From Nannocystis punicea (lineage in GTDB: Bacteria > Myxococcota_A > Polyangia > Nannocystales > Nannocystaceae), in contig NZ_CP114040.1 in NCBI RefSeq assembly GCF_026965555.1, positions 8,592,001 to 8,656,000 of the forward strand: a stretch of DNA of 64,000 nucleotides, in the 5' to 3' direction. The notes under the pieces were generated by a model. The model ran no database searches and had not been told where the DNA came from. It worked only from the letters and a program-made list of their open reading frames with translations. How positions within the stretch are numbered: the stretch's first letter is position 1; the number at the start of each line of letters is the position of its first letter. This document shows, one piece after another, positions 1 to 8,900 of the stretch. Position numbers and translations under genes: made by a program.

Positions 1-395
1 TGATCGAGCACGCAGCGCGTCCCGTTGCAGGTCGACCACGGCCCCTCGCAATCGCTGTCGTCCGCGCACCACGGCGGCTGCTGCTCCCACTGGAACAGGC
101 AGATGCCCCCATCGCAGTCCGGCTGGAGCGACACGGCCCTGGCCTCGATCGAGTGATCGAGCTCGAGCTCGCACGGCGCCCCGTACTCGCCCTCGGCCGG
201 CCCGCCGCCGTCGGTCGGCACGAGGCTGGTGGCGCTGGTCGCAGCATTGCCGTCCGTATCGCTCCACGCCGACGACGCGCTGACATTCGTCGCCGGACCG
301 TCGGTGGAGAGGCTCTCGCCGATGACCTCGGGGGTCAGGACGCAGCCGCCGAACAACAAGCTCGAGATTGGGAAGATTCGTATGCAGTGGTTCAT
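1..395 (-). CDS. Lipoprotein, 3' end outside the window (partial)
   Basis: The reverse strand opens with ATG at 395 and reads without a stop to the window edge (131 codons). Residues 1-15 form a short signal peptide (MNHCIRIF start, hydrophobic ISSLL) ending in the lipobox LFGGC, so the product should be lipidated on the cysteine and exported. After the cysteine comes a Ser/Thr/Asp-rich linker and then Cys-rich sequence (C-x7-C-x9-C and more Cys further on), suggesting disulfide-bonded extracellular repeats. A GGAG Shine-Dalgarno lies about 11 bases before the ATG. Myxobacteria encode many such surface lipoproteins; the function is not recognisable from this fragment. Confidence 0.75.
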   Translation of the reverse strand, partial: MNHCIRIFPISSLLFGGCVLTPEVIGESLSTDGPATNVSASSAWSDTDGNAATSATSLVPTDGGGPAEGEYGAPCELELDHSIEARAVSLQPDCDGGICLFQWEQQPPWCADDSDCEGPWSTCNGTRCVLD

Positions 396-727
396 ACCCT
401 GGTAAATCTCCGGCCCCCGCCTCCGTCAGCGAAAATTCGCCGGCTCGCGATGAACCGGGCGACGCGCCGGCCGCGAAGGGGAGCAGGCAGGAGCGGCTGA
501 TTCGCCGGAGGACGCAGCGACGCCGACAACCACCGACGACATTCGGGCTCGACCCGTCTCCTGGCACCGCGGACCCGCGGCCGCAGCCACGAGCTGGTTC
601 CTCCGCGCGTCCGTCCCCGGCGGCCGGCTGCGGCCGAGCCTCGCCCGGGCACAGCGACGCCGCCGCAGCGACGAATTGGTGTCTCGACGCCACCGCCAGC
701 GACGAGCGGATCTATCGGCGCCGCGCA
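396..727. other. Intergenic region with a duplicated gene tail
   Basis: I see no credible gene here. A perfect 20-base direct repeat is present: 641-660 copies 759-778, which codes for the last residues (ASLCPGE) of the neighbouring minus-strand sigma factor. The extra copy lies just downstream of that gene's stop codon and looks like the remnant of a small tandem duplication of its 3' end. Confidence 0.5.
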
Positions 728-3025
728 TCAGTCCTCGGCGGCGGGCCCGGGCGAATTCTCGCCCGGGCACAGCGACGCGGCCTTGCGGGCCAGGGCGGGC
801 CGCTCGGGGGTGAGCCGCTCGATCTCCGCGCGGGCCGCTGCCATCTGTCCCGAAGCACATGTCGCGACGATCTGCGACAGCCACCGCTCGTCGCGCAGCG
901 TCCCCTCGGGGAACTCTTGCGCGTGGGTGGCGAGCAGCGCGATCGCCCGGTCCCACGCGCGCCGGCGGATCGCCCGACGCGCCTCACCGATGAGCCCGGC
1001 CTCGCGCGCGAGCCCGTCCGCCGATGCCTGGGTCGTCGGCGACGACAGCGCGGCCGCAGCCGGTTGCGCCGGCGGCGTCGTCCCGTCCGCCGGGCCTGTC
1101 GGCGTCGTCGACGACGACGGTGCGGCCCCGGCCAGTTGCCCCGGCGGCGTCGCCCCGTCCGCCTGTGACCTGTCCAGGACACCTCCTCGACCCAGCGGCG
1201 CTCGCTCGCTCGCCTCGCCGGGGCTCGTCCCATCGGGCTCGCCGCGCGACGCTCGCCCCTTCGGGCCCCGGCGGGACGTCACGCCCTCGCCGCCGCCGGT
1301 GGAATCTGCAGTCACACCCGCCGGCGACCTGTCCTTGCGGACATCTGCCACGAGTCGCGCGCCCTTGTTCACCCCGGCCTCCGCGGAACGCGCGGCCGCC
1401 CTCTCGCCGCCGCCCGGGCCGGTCGCGGACTCGTCCGCACCGACCGCGACCGCCGAGCGTCCCGGGGCCGCCAGCGACCCGTCCGGGCGGACATCCTCGC
1501 CCTGCAAGCCCGCCGGGCTCGTCCCCCCCCTGCTCCAGCGGGCCTCCTCCGCCCTGCCCTGCGCGCCCGCGGCGCCCGCCCTCAACCTGTCCTCGCGGAC
1601 ATCCTCTTCTCCGCCGGACGGACTCCCGGCGCCGCGGCCCGCCGCCCCGCCTCGCAGAGCCGCGCCTCCCCACCTGTCCCCGAGGACATCCTCGCTCTCG
1701 CCCTTCGGCCCACCCGCGCTTCCCGACCTGTCTCCGGAGACATTCTCTCTCTCTCCCTGCGGCCCGCCCGCACCTCCTGACCTGTCCCCGGGGACATCCT
1801 CTCTCTCTCCATTCGGCCCGCCCGCGCCGCCCGACCTGTCCCCGAGGACATCCTCGCTCTCGCTCTGCGGCCTGCCTGCGCCCCCTGACCTGTCCCCGAG
1901 GACATCCTCCGCCCCGCCTTGCCGCTCCCGCCCGCCTCTCGACCAGGCCGCAAGAACCGCCACCTCCCCGCCTTGCGGCCTCGCGAGCACATCCTCGGCC
2001 CCGCCCTGCCGCGCTTCCGCACCCGCGACAACACCGTCCGCGCCGCCCTGCTGCTCGCCCGCGAGGGCCTCGCCCTGCTCGTCCGCTCCCGCGTCCGCGA
2101 CAGCCGCCTCGTCCTCCCGCGCTTCTGCACTCGCGAGCACCGCCGCCGCGCCCCGCTTCCTGGCCTTGCTCCGCCCGGCGCTCGCCTGCTCCTCGCCATC
2201 CACGCCGACCTGCGCCCCCGCATCCGCCCGGGCCCGGCCCGCCTCGAGCAGGGCGGCCCCGGCCCCGAGCACCGCCAGCAGCACCGCCCCGATCGTCGCC
2301 GGCAGCTGCGCCCCCACCACCCCCGAGATCATCGCCATCAGGCCGCCGCCGGGCACCCCCGCCGACGCCGCAACGGCTGTCCCTCCGGACATGGCCCAAA
2401 TACCAGGTACAAGCAATCCCGCCAGCACCCGCTCGCGCGCCGCCGGCGACGGCTCGTGGGCGCGGCGGGCCCGGCCGAGCAGCGCCTCGCGCTCGACCGC
2501 TCGCTGGTCGCGCAGGCGGAGCCGGGCGCAGCTGCGGTCGAACTCCTGTCGGGCCGCGCGCAGGCGCGAATACACCGTGTTCTCCTTGATCCCGAGCGCG
2601 CTGGCGATCTCGCCCGCGGTCTGCTGCTCGAGCTCGGCGAGCACGAACACCGCGCGCTTGTCGTCGTCGAGCCGGGCCAGGAATCGCTCCAGCAATTCGG
2701 CCGCCTCGCGCTCCAGCAATTGCGCGTCGTCGTCGGCCGCGCGCGGGGCCGGCTGGTGGGTCAACGCCTGCACCAGCCGCTCGCGCCGCGACGCCCCGCG
2801 GCGGAAGCGCCAGGCGATCCGGCGGACGATGCCGAACAGCCAGCCCTGCACGTTCGTGATCGGCGCGTCGGCCCGGCGCAGGACCACCAGGAACACCTCC
2901 TGGGCCGCGTCCTCGACCGCCGCGGCGGGGACCCCCAGCCGGCGCAAGTTCTGGTGCACGAAGGTGTAGTGGGCGCGGAAGAACGCGGCGAACGCGGCGA
3001 TCCGGTCGGGCGAGCAGGGGGGCAT
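728..3025 (-). CDS. ECF sigma factor fused to a membrane segment and C-terminal TPR-like domain
   Basis: 765 residues from ATG 3025. Residues 8-85 match sigma-70 region 2 (EDAAQEVFL, then WLFGIVRRIAWRFRR). Residues 105-165 match region 4 with its helix-turn-helix (AGEIASALGIKENTVYSRLR). Ordinary ECF factors end there, near 190 residues. This one continues with a predicted membrane helix at about 240-260 (ATIGAVLLAVLGAGAALL), a low-complexity linker of roughly 400 residues with five tandem 18-residue repeats, and a final helical region of about 80 residues resembling TPR-like accessory proteins often encoded next to such sigma factors. It would be a membrane-tethered sigma factor, perhaps released by proteolysis (inference). 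It follows the barrel-like gene by 37 bases, so the two probably form an operon. Only a distant GGAG precedes the ATG. Confidence 0.85.
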   Translation of the reverse strand: MPPCSPDRIAAFAAFFRAHYTFVHQNLRRLGVPAAAVEDAAQEVFLVVLRRADAPITNVQGWLFGIVRRIAWRFRRGASRRERLVQALTHQPAPRAADDDAQLLEREAAELLERFLARLDDDKRAVFVLAELEQQTAGEIASALGIKENTVYSRLRAARQEFDRSCARLRLRDQRAVEREALLGRARRAHEPSPAARERVLAGLLVPGIWAMSGGTAVAASAGVPGGGLMAMISGVVGAQLPATIGAVLLAVLGAGAALLEAGRARADAGAQVGVDGEEQASAGRSKARKRGAAAVLASAEAREDEAAVADAGADEQGEALAGEQQGGADGVVAGAEARQGGAEDVLARPQGGEVAVLAAWSRGGRERQGGAEDVLGDRSGGAGRPQSESEDVLGDRSGGAGGPNGEREDVPGDRSGGAGGPQGERENVSGDRSGSAGGPKGESEDVLGDRWGGAALRGGAAGRGAGSPSGGEEDVREDRLRAGAAGAQGRAEEARWSRGGTSPAGLQGEDVRPDGSLAAPGRSAVAVGADESATGPGGGERAAARSAEAGVNKGARLVADVRKDRSPAGVTADSTGGGEGVTSRRGPKGRASRGEPDGTSPGEASERAPLGRGGVLDRSQADGATPPGQLAGAAPSSSTTPTGPADGTTPPAQPAAAALSSPTTQASADGLAREAGLIGEARRAIRRRAWDRAIALLATHAQEFPEGTLRDERWLSQIVATCASGQMAAARAEIERLTPERPALARKAASLCPGENSPGPAAED
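1671..1940 (-). repeat. Five tandem 54-bp repeats inside the sigma factor gene
   Basis: Units start at 1671, 1725, 1779, 1833 and 1887, exactly 54 bp apart, and encode 18-residue repeats with the core EDVLGDRSGGAGGP. Each unit carries the palindrome TGTCC-N4-GGACA or a one-base variant of it. Looser copies of the same palindrome occur upstream at 1167, 1326, 1476 and 1582 with irregular spacing, so the tandem block seems to have grown from a scattered set. The length is a multiple of three, so copy-number change would only alter the linker length. Confidence 0.9.
2379..2392. repeat. Dispersed palindrome TGTCC-N4-GGACA (copy in sigma factor gene)
   Basis: A perfect 5-bp inverted repeat around a 4-base centre, the same element as in the tandem block but read in a different frame (coding for MSGGT near the membrane region of the sigma factor). 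Confidence 0.7.
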
Positions 3026-3062
3026 GGCTACAGGGATCAATCTCCGGCGGCGGCGGCTTTCG

Positions 3063-3965
3063 TCAGAAAAAAAACACCGCCACCGACGCGCCGAAGCGCA
3101 GCCCCACGGGCGGCACCCGGTACAGCAACGCGGCCCCGTCGGCGACGGCGTAGCCCCGCTGCGTGAACGCCAGCACCGCCTCGACGTCGGCGCCGAGCGC
3201 GAACCACCGGCGCCGCCACTGCGCGCCCGTGCCGACCACCCCGGCTGCCCACAATCCCGTACTACGAACATTGCGGGTGGTGAAGCCGAACCCGCGCGCG
3301 GTCAATGCCCCGAGCTCGAGGCCGCCGCACAAATGCAGCGACCACGCCGCCCACGACCACCGCGGGCAGCCGCGGATCGCCGCGGCCGACAGCTGCAGCT
3401 CCAGGCCCGCCGCGGGCGCCTCCGCGACCCGCAGCGGCGACGCGAAGGTGTGATGAAAGCGAAACTCCAGGCGCGCCCCCGGCCACACCACCGCCAGCCC
3501 CGCCTGCAGCCCCGGCGCCGGCCGGCGCGGCGGGCCGAGGGCGCCGACCGCCGCGACGAAACCACCGACCGCGGGCGGCGCTCGCACGGCCGGCGCCGGC
3601 GTCCGCCGCAGGCCCGGCGGGATCTCGTCGTCCCGCGCCGGCCGGCTCGTCGCGCTGCCGTCCGGCTCGGACGCGACCGCCACGATCACCGCGGTCGCGT
3701 CGGCCAGCGGCCCGCAGCTCGCGTGCTGCACCCGCCGCTGCTCGACCTCGTCGCCGGCCCGCACCGACAGCTCGAGCGAATAGCCGGTGTCGACGACCGC
3801 GATCGCGGCCTCGGCGACGACCGGACGGCGGTCCCCGACCGCCGCCAGGCGCTCGGCCGCCGCGACGACCTCCGCGGCCGCGGGGCACCCCGCCACCTCG
3901 GGCCAGCGCAGCTCGAGCCAGCCCAGCTCGGCGAGGAGGAGCGACGCGAGGGCGGCGGGGAGCAC
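3063..3965 (-). CDS. Probable outer-membrane or exported protein of unknown function
   Basis: 300 residues if the GTG at 3965 is used. The frame is open further upstream to 4121, but that part is Arg/Gly-rich and not convincing. The first residues (VLPAALASLLLAELG) are hydrophobic and could be a signal segment, though no positive charge precedes them. Residues about 25-100 alternate like beta strands. The rest is rich in alternating hydrophobic and aromatic residues and ends in AVFFF, the C-terminal aromatic pattern typical of outer-membrane barrels. Proteins of this style are commonly paired with ECF sigma factors in myxobacteria. It lies 37 bases upstream of the sigma factor in the same direction. 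No clear Shine-Dalgarno was found, so the start is uncertain. Confidence 0.6.
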   Translation of the reverse strand: MLPAALASLLLAELGWLELRWPEVAGCPAAAEVVAAAERLAAVGDRRPVVAEAAIAVVDTGYSLELSVRAGDEVEQRRVQHASCGPLADATAVIVAVASEPDGSATSRPARDDEIPPGLRRTPAPAVRAPPAVGGFVAAVGALGPPRRPAPGLQAGLAVVWPGARLEFRFHHTFASPLRVAEAPAAGLELQLSAAAIRGCPRWSWAAWSLHLCGGLELGALTARGFGFTTRNVRSTGLWAAGVVGTGAQWRRRWFALGADVEAVLAFTQRGYAVADGAALLYRVPPVGLRFGASVAVFFF

Positions 3966-4266
3966 GTCGGAGGAGTATGCCCGCGAATGCGAGTCGGCGC
4001 CCCCCGTACGCCGGCGCGGAACCGACCGGGCCCCGCGCCGACCCTCCGCATTGATCGGTCCCTCGCTCGGAGAGGCACTCAGTCGCCAGCGTGCGTCCCC
4101 CGATGATTGGCGCGAGGACACCGTCGATTACGAGCGTCATCGACAGACCATTGGGGTCACTTCTCCTCGCATCGAGGCCCCATCTGCGGCCGCCGCACTG
4201 CATACACCCGAGACGCGCGAATCGACGCCTTGACGCTATTTGCCGCGCAATGATAAGGCCGCTGCC

Positions 4267-5370
4267 ATGGCCATGACCCTGCGAAATTGGTGGTTCGTAC
4301 TCCCCTCACTGACGCTCCTCGCCGCGCCCGCGTGCGGCGACAACGGCAGCTCCACCACCGAGGGCACCGGCACCGATGGGACGACGGCGCCGGGCACGAC
4401 CGACGGCACCGCCACGACCGCCAGCACCGACGAGACGAGCGAGCCGAGCAACCCGAGCAGTCCGGCCACCACCGACACCACCACCGCCGAGCCGACGACG
4501 ACGCCCGGCGACCCGACGGTCGCCACCACCGACGGGCCGACCGCCACCACGGAGGAGCCGGGCACCAGCACCGATCCCGGCACCACCACCGGCAGCACCA
4601 CCGCCGAGGAGACCACGGGCACCACCGGCCCGGTCGAACCTGGCCCCGAGGACATCCCCGAGATCCCCGACGACGGCATGCCCTCGTCGGCCCACTTCAA
4701 GAAGGTCCCGCTCGGCATGTCCGACGCCGCGCAGGGCTACTGGGAGTACACCCCGCCCGGCTACGGCGGCGGCGAGAAGTACCCGCTGATGGTGTTCCTC
4801 CACGGCATCGGCGAGAACGGCAACGGCGACAGCGAGCTCGACAAGGTCCCGGCCGGCGGCCCGCCGAAGCTGCAGAAGAACAATCAGTGGGACACCTCGC
4901 TGCCGTTCGTCGTGCTCTCGCCGCAGCACCCGGGCGACGGCTGCCCCGGCTCGGGCGAGGTCCACTCGTTCATCGAATTCGCGATGACGCACTACGACAT
5001 CAACCCCGCCCGCGTCTACCTCACCGGCCTCAGCTGCGGCGCGATCGGCTCGTGGGGCTACCTCGGCGACTTCCTCGACGAGCAGATCGCGGCGATGGTC
5101 CCGATCGCCGGCGACGGCCAGGGCGCCTTCGCCAAGGCCAAGTGCGAGCTCGGCCGCGTCCCGATCTGGGCCTTCCACGGCGACAACGACGGCACCGTCA
5201 ACGTCAACGGCACCATCAAGCCGGTCGAGGGCCTGCAGATGTGCGACCCCAAGCCCGACGTCGAGATGGTCATCTACCCCGGCGTCGGCCACGACTCGTG
5301 GTCGATGACCTACGACCTCTCGGCCGGCCACGACATCTACTCGTGGATGCTCGAGCGCTACAAGCAATGA
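4267..5370 (+). CDS. Lipoprotein esterase, alpha/beta hydrolase of the PHB-depolymerase/LpqC type
   Basis: 367 residues. A signal peptide with basic residues and hydrophobic LPSLTLLAAPAC gives a lipobox cysteine. A Thr/Ser/Asp/Pro-rich spacer of about 120 residues follows, then a hydrolase domain over the last 225 residues. The active-site signatures are visible: oxyanion region MVFLHGIGENG, nucleophile elbow GLSCG, acid in HGDNDGTV and catalytic His in GVGHDSW. The family hydrolyses esters such as polyhydroxyalkanoate oligomers or feruloyl esters; the true substrate is unknown. ATG 4267 is preferred over an in-frame ATG at 4240 because the signal peptide begins there; ATG 4273 is also possible. 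Parts of this gene are duplicated at 13069-13264, on the far side of the island. Confidence 0.85.
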   Translation: MAMTLRNWWFVLPSLTLLAAPACGDNGSSTTEGTGTDGTTAPGTTDGTATTASTDETSEPSNPSSPATTDTTTAEPTTTPGDPTVATTDGPTATTEEPGTSTDPGTTTGSTTAEETTGTTGPVEPGPEDIPEIPDDGMPSSAHFKKVPLGMSDAAQGYWEYTPPGYGGGEKYPLMVFLHGIGENGNGDSELDKVPAGGPPKLQKNNQWDTSLPFVVLSPQHPGDGCPGSGEVHSFIEFAMTHYDINPARVYLTGLSCGAIGSWGYLGDFLDEQIAAMVPIAGDGQGAFAKAKCELGRVPIWAFHGDNDGTVNVNGTIKPVEGLQMCDPKPDVEMVIYPGVGHDSWSMTYDLSAGHDIYSWMLERYKQ

Positions 5371-5535
5371 TCATTCGCCGCTGAGCCGCCGAGCCTATGA
5401 TCCTGGTCGCGGGGCCGCACTGCCCCGCGATTTCGGCCCGGGCCGCGCCTTCAGCACCAGCGGAGGCCCGGCAACGGGCGACGCGCGGTTTCACGCATCT
5501 GCGCTCCGGGCCCGCCATTGGTATGCTGGGCCCCG

Positions 5536-5859
5536 GTGACGGAGCCCCCGCCTCGGGTCCCCGACGTCGACGCGGCCGTCGCCGACACGAACCCGCGAGA
5601 AGCCCCGCCGGTCGTGCAGGCGGAGCCGGGCCGGACGCGCTCGCACCCCCGCGTGGAGGAAGAGCCGGCCGCGCCGACGCGGATCCGCCACTTCACGGTC
5701 CTGCGCCAGGTCGGCCAGGGCGGCATGGGCGTGGTCCTCTCCGCCTTCGACGACGAGCTCGATCGCAAGGTCGCGATCAAGCTGATGCGCCCGTCGCAGG
5801 GCGACAGCCTCGGCCGCGCCCGCCTGCAGCGCGAGGCCCAGGCCGTCGCCCACGCGGCC
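5536..5859 (+). pseudogene. 5' fragment of the Ser/Thr kinase gene (duplicate of 13447 onward)
   Basis: From GTG 5536 the sequence is nearly identical to the start of the intact kinase at 13447, including the glycine loop GQGGMGVV and the VAIKLM lysine. At 5841 it skips about 180 bases of the parent, joining the position equivalent to 13751 to that of 13933. Kinase similarity ends at 5859, where island sequence begins. There is no catalytic loop, so no active kinase can be made. The shared upstream region (5370-5535 against 13264-13446) shows that the duplication included the intergenic DNA. Confidence 0.85.
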
Positions 5860-5963
5860 TCGGAGTACCCTGTCTTCCGTCCCGTACTCCTCATCTGCAG
5901 ACTAAAATCAGATTCAACTCCCGTTGACCTTTTCCTTGGGGACCTCCGGCGGTACTATGGCCT

Positions 5964-8900
5964 GTGTCCGATATCAAGCGGCGCTGTATCGCGCTTCATG
6001 TTCGGCGACATGTGCAGCTCACGCTCAATACCGGGCGTACCCTCGCATCGGTACGAATTGTCGCATTCGAGGACGACGTCGTCGAATTAGAGGACGGTAG
6101 CTTTTTTTCGCTGCCACAGATCGCGTCCGTCGAGCCTGCGGGGGCCGAGCTCACTACTTGCGGGTCGGTAGCGCCTTCGCCTCGTACCACGGCTTTGATC
6201 GAGGTTAAACCGCCTCTTCCCTTCCAACCTCCCCCAACCGGAGTGGAACAGCCCCATGCGAGTTATCCTATCGTCCCGCGTGTCCAGGTCGAGCCGAGCG
6301 AACAGCCGTTAGAGGATCCTTCTCTCGCCCAGAGGGTCCCGGCCGCCCCGGCCGAACAGCAGCTCTCCATGCCTCGTCCGGCCACGCACGGTGCGAACGC
6401 AGCAGCCGACCTGCCGCCCTCAACGCAAGCCTCCGATGATTTGCCAGTCGCGGTGAGCCGGGAGATACTCGAGATCCTCAAGCACAAGGCAACTCCCTTC
6501 TCCGAACTCGTAGCCGGGCATGCTTGGGAGCCGAGCCCGGTGCCACCATTGGCCCATCGTTCAGTGCCGAAACTTCCGCCCTCGACGCTCCACAGCGACA
6601 CGGCGAAGCACCACTGGAGTCGTGCGCTTAACCTCCTCAGCGCTCGCAACTTCCGCGATGTCATCCGCGAGTTCCTGTCGTTCTCGGTCCTGGTACCCTC
6701 TTCGGTGGAACCGCTATGGGGTGCGGCGTACGTCGCCGAGCAGCAGGGCGACCTCGTCCAGGCACTCGCCCTGTTACAGTGGCGTCCACACCTGCTGGGG
6801 GCAGTCCCGGAGCTCATGCGCGCCGCAGTGGGCTTGGCCTGGCGTCTGCGGCTTCCAGACACCATGCTTCGTCTGTTGCGTGCGCACGCGCGGCCGCCTA
6901 GCGGCCTACAGCGGGACTACCTGATGCTCGCGTGTCGCTACGGTATGTACCGTCAGATCGCCTCATTCATTGACGAGGAGTCAGTCTCCGATCCCGAGAT
7001 CGAGGAGCCGCTCTCGGCCTACCTCGTCCTCCAGATGCTCGAGTCCGGCGCTGAGGTGAACGTCGCGCAGCTCAACTCGTTCCGCTTCGGCCAGATCCTG
7101 CCAATACTCGTGCGCGATGGCCAGGACGCCCCGACACGCGCATATCGGGACGATGCGGCGATCGAGGGCACGGTACTCGACAAGATCCGTTACCTCCAGG
7201 AAGGGTTCGATGATCACGAGCGTGCGACCCGCGAACGCTTCTCGCTCGGACACTACCTGGGGATGATTCAGGAGGCCCGGCGTGAGCTCGATTTTGAGCG
7301 GGCGAGGTTCCTAGCGAGCACGGCGCTCTCGCGCGCAGAGTCAGTCCAGTGGCGCCAAACTTTTCAGGAGCAGTTCCGGCAGATCGACGCCGAGACCCCA
7401 CGAACTGACTCACCGCGGAAGCGTCCGCCCGCCCCGGTACGACCGGTGCGCTCGTTTCAGCCCGTGCGTCCGCCGGCGCCGTTGTGGCAGCAGGCCTCGG
7501 ACGCCGCCGTCGCCGGCCAGCTTGACCGTGCGATCGAGCTATACCAGCGCTACCTGCAGGAAGCAGTCAAGAACCGCGTCTGGCCTGAGCGCGCCGACCC
7601 GGCCCTCAACGCCTTGGCCGTCGTCTACAACCAAAAGCGCGAGCGGCAGAAAGCCATCGAGGTGATGCTAGCCTACCGCGACAAGGTTCAGGCTCGCTTC
7701 CGATTCCATAACCAGCTGGCAACTCTCTATTTCCTCACTGGCGAATACCTTAAGGCCGCCGAGGAATTCAAGCTCGCCGTCGATGTCGCCCCCGGGGCGA
7801 TTGAGCGCCAGAAAGCACACAAGAACGCAATCAACGCACGCCAGCGGGCGCAGAACGAGACCGTCGCCCACGCACGGTCCGGAAGCGCTTCGGAGGCCGC
7901 TACCTATGAGTCGGAACTCGAGCGCGAGTACCTCGCCATCGGTGTCGAGGCCGGGATCAAGATGCCCGAGGTCACACTGGCGCTGGACCCGTTTCTACAG
8001 CCCGATGTCGAGCGCCTGACGGAGAACGGAACGAAAATCGTCGGCATCGAGCGAGCTCAAGTCGCCCGCAATGAGTTCGACTACCGTACCGTCAAAGATC
8101 TCGATAGACGGTCACAGAAAGAACAGACGACGCAGGGGTTTCGCTCGCAGTACCTGGCCAGCGCCCTCTGGCTGATCTACAACCGCAGCTGGCACCAAAG
8201 CGACGAGGCGCAGGACCAACTGCCTGATCTTCGGCTGCTCCAGACACGACTCGCCGCATCCCTCGGGGACGACGCCGCCGCCCAGGGTCGCAATGAGGTC
8301 GCGCGCGAGTACTACGCATTCGTCCTCGAGCGCAACCCCGCCGAGGCCCTCGCGCTCGCCAAGGTTCGCGATTATCTTCGGACGATGACCGGCGAGCGAT
8401 TTTCCGCCGGGACAGAGAAGTGGCGCTGGGAGGAGCTACGGAAGCTCCTCGACGGCGAAGGCCCGGGCGGGCCCGACGGCGCGCGGATCACCTGCTGGAC
8501 GATCGTCCACATCGCCGGCCTCTCGACCGCCGCGTACAACGCTGTACTCAAGGCCCTCGACAACGACGCGATCCGGCGCGCGCTTGTCGGCGCGATGAAT
8601 CGCCACATCCCGGGTGTCCATGACACCGGAAGCGACTTCAACACCGCGCTGGCGACCGGCGTCAGCCTGGTCAGTTCTCACCAGGAACGCATTGTAGAGC
8701 AGTTCAAGCGCTTCGAAGCCTCAGGCTTCGACCTTCACAACTTGACCAGGGCCGAGGGCACGGATCCGTTGATCGGCTTCGATACCGACCTCCCGCACAC
8801 CCCGCTGGACTTCGGCGAGAAGGGTCACGTCAGCATCTTGCGTGCCTCGGCCTTGCCGAACGTCACCAATTATCTCGCTCCGGTGTCTCCCTCGAACAAG

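Noticed and set aside
1167..1940. CRISPR-like array from repeated short sequences
   Set aside because: The repeats are in-frame coding units with 54-bp period, no variable spacers of constant length and no cas genes.
4633..4660. Palindrome copy in the esterase linker as a firm member of the repeat family
   Set aside because: One arm has a mismatch (TGGCC), so I list it only as a near-copy.
5918..5958. TTGACC and TACTAT before the island gene as a sigma70 promoter
   Set aside because: The spacing is 23 bases, too long for a -35/-10 pair; only the TACTAT is kept as a possible -10 element.
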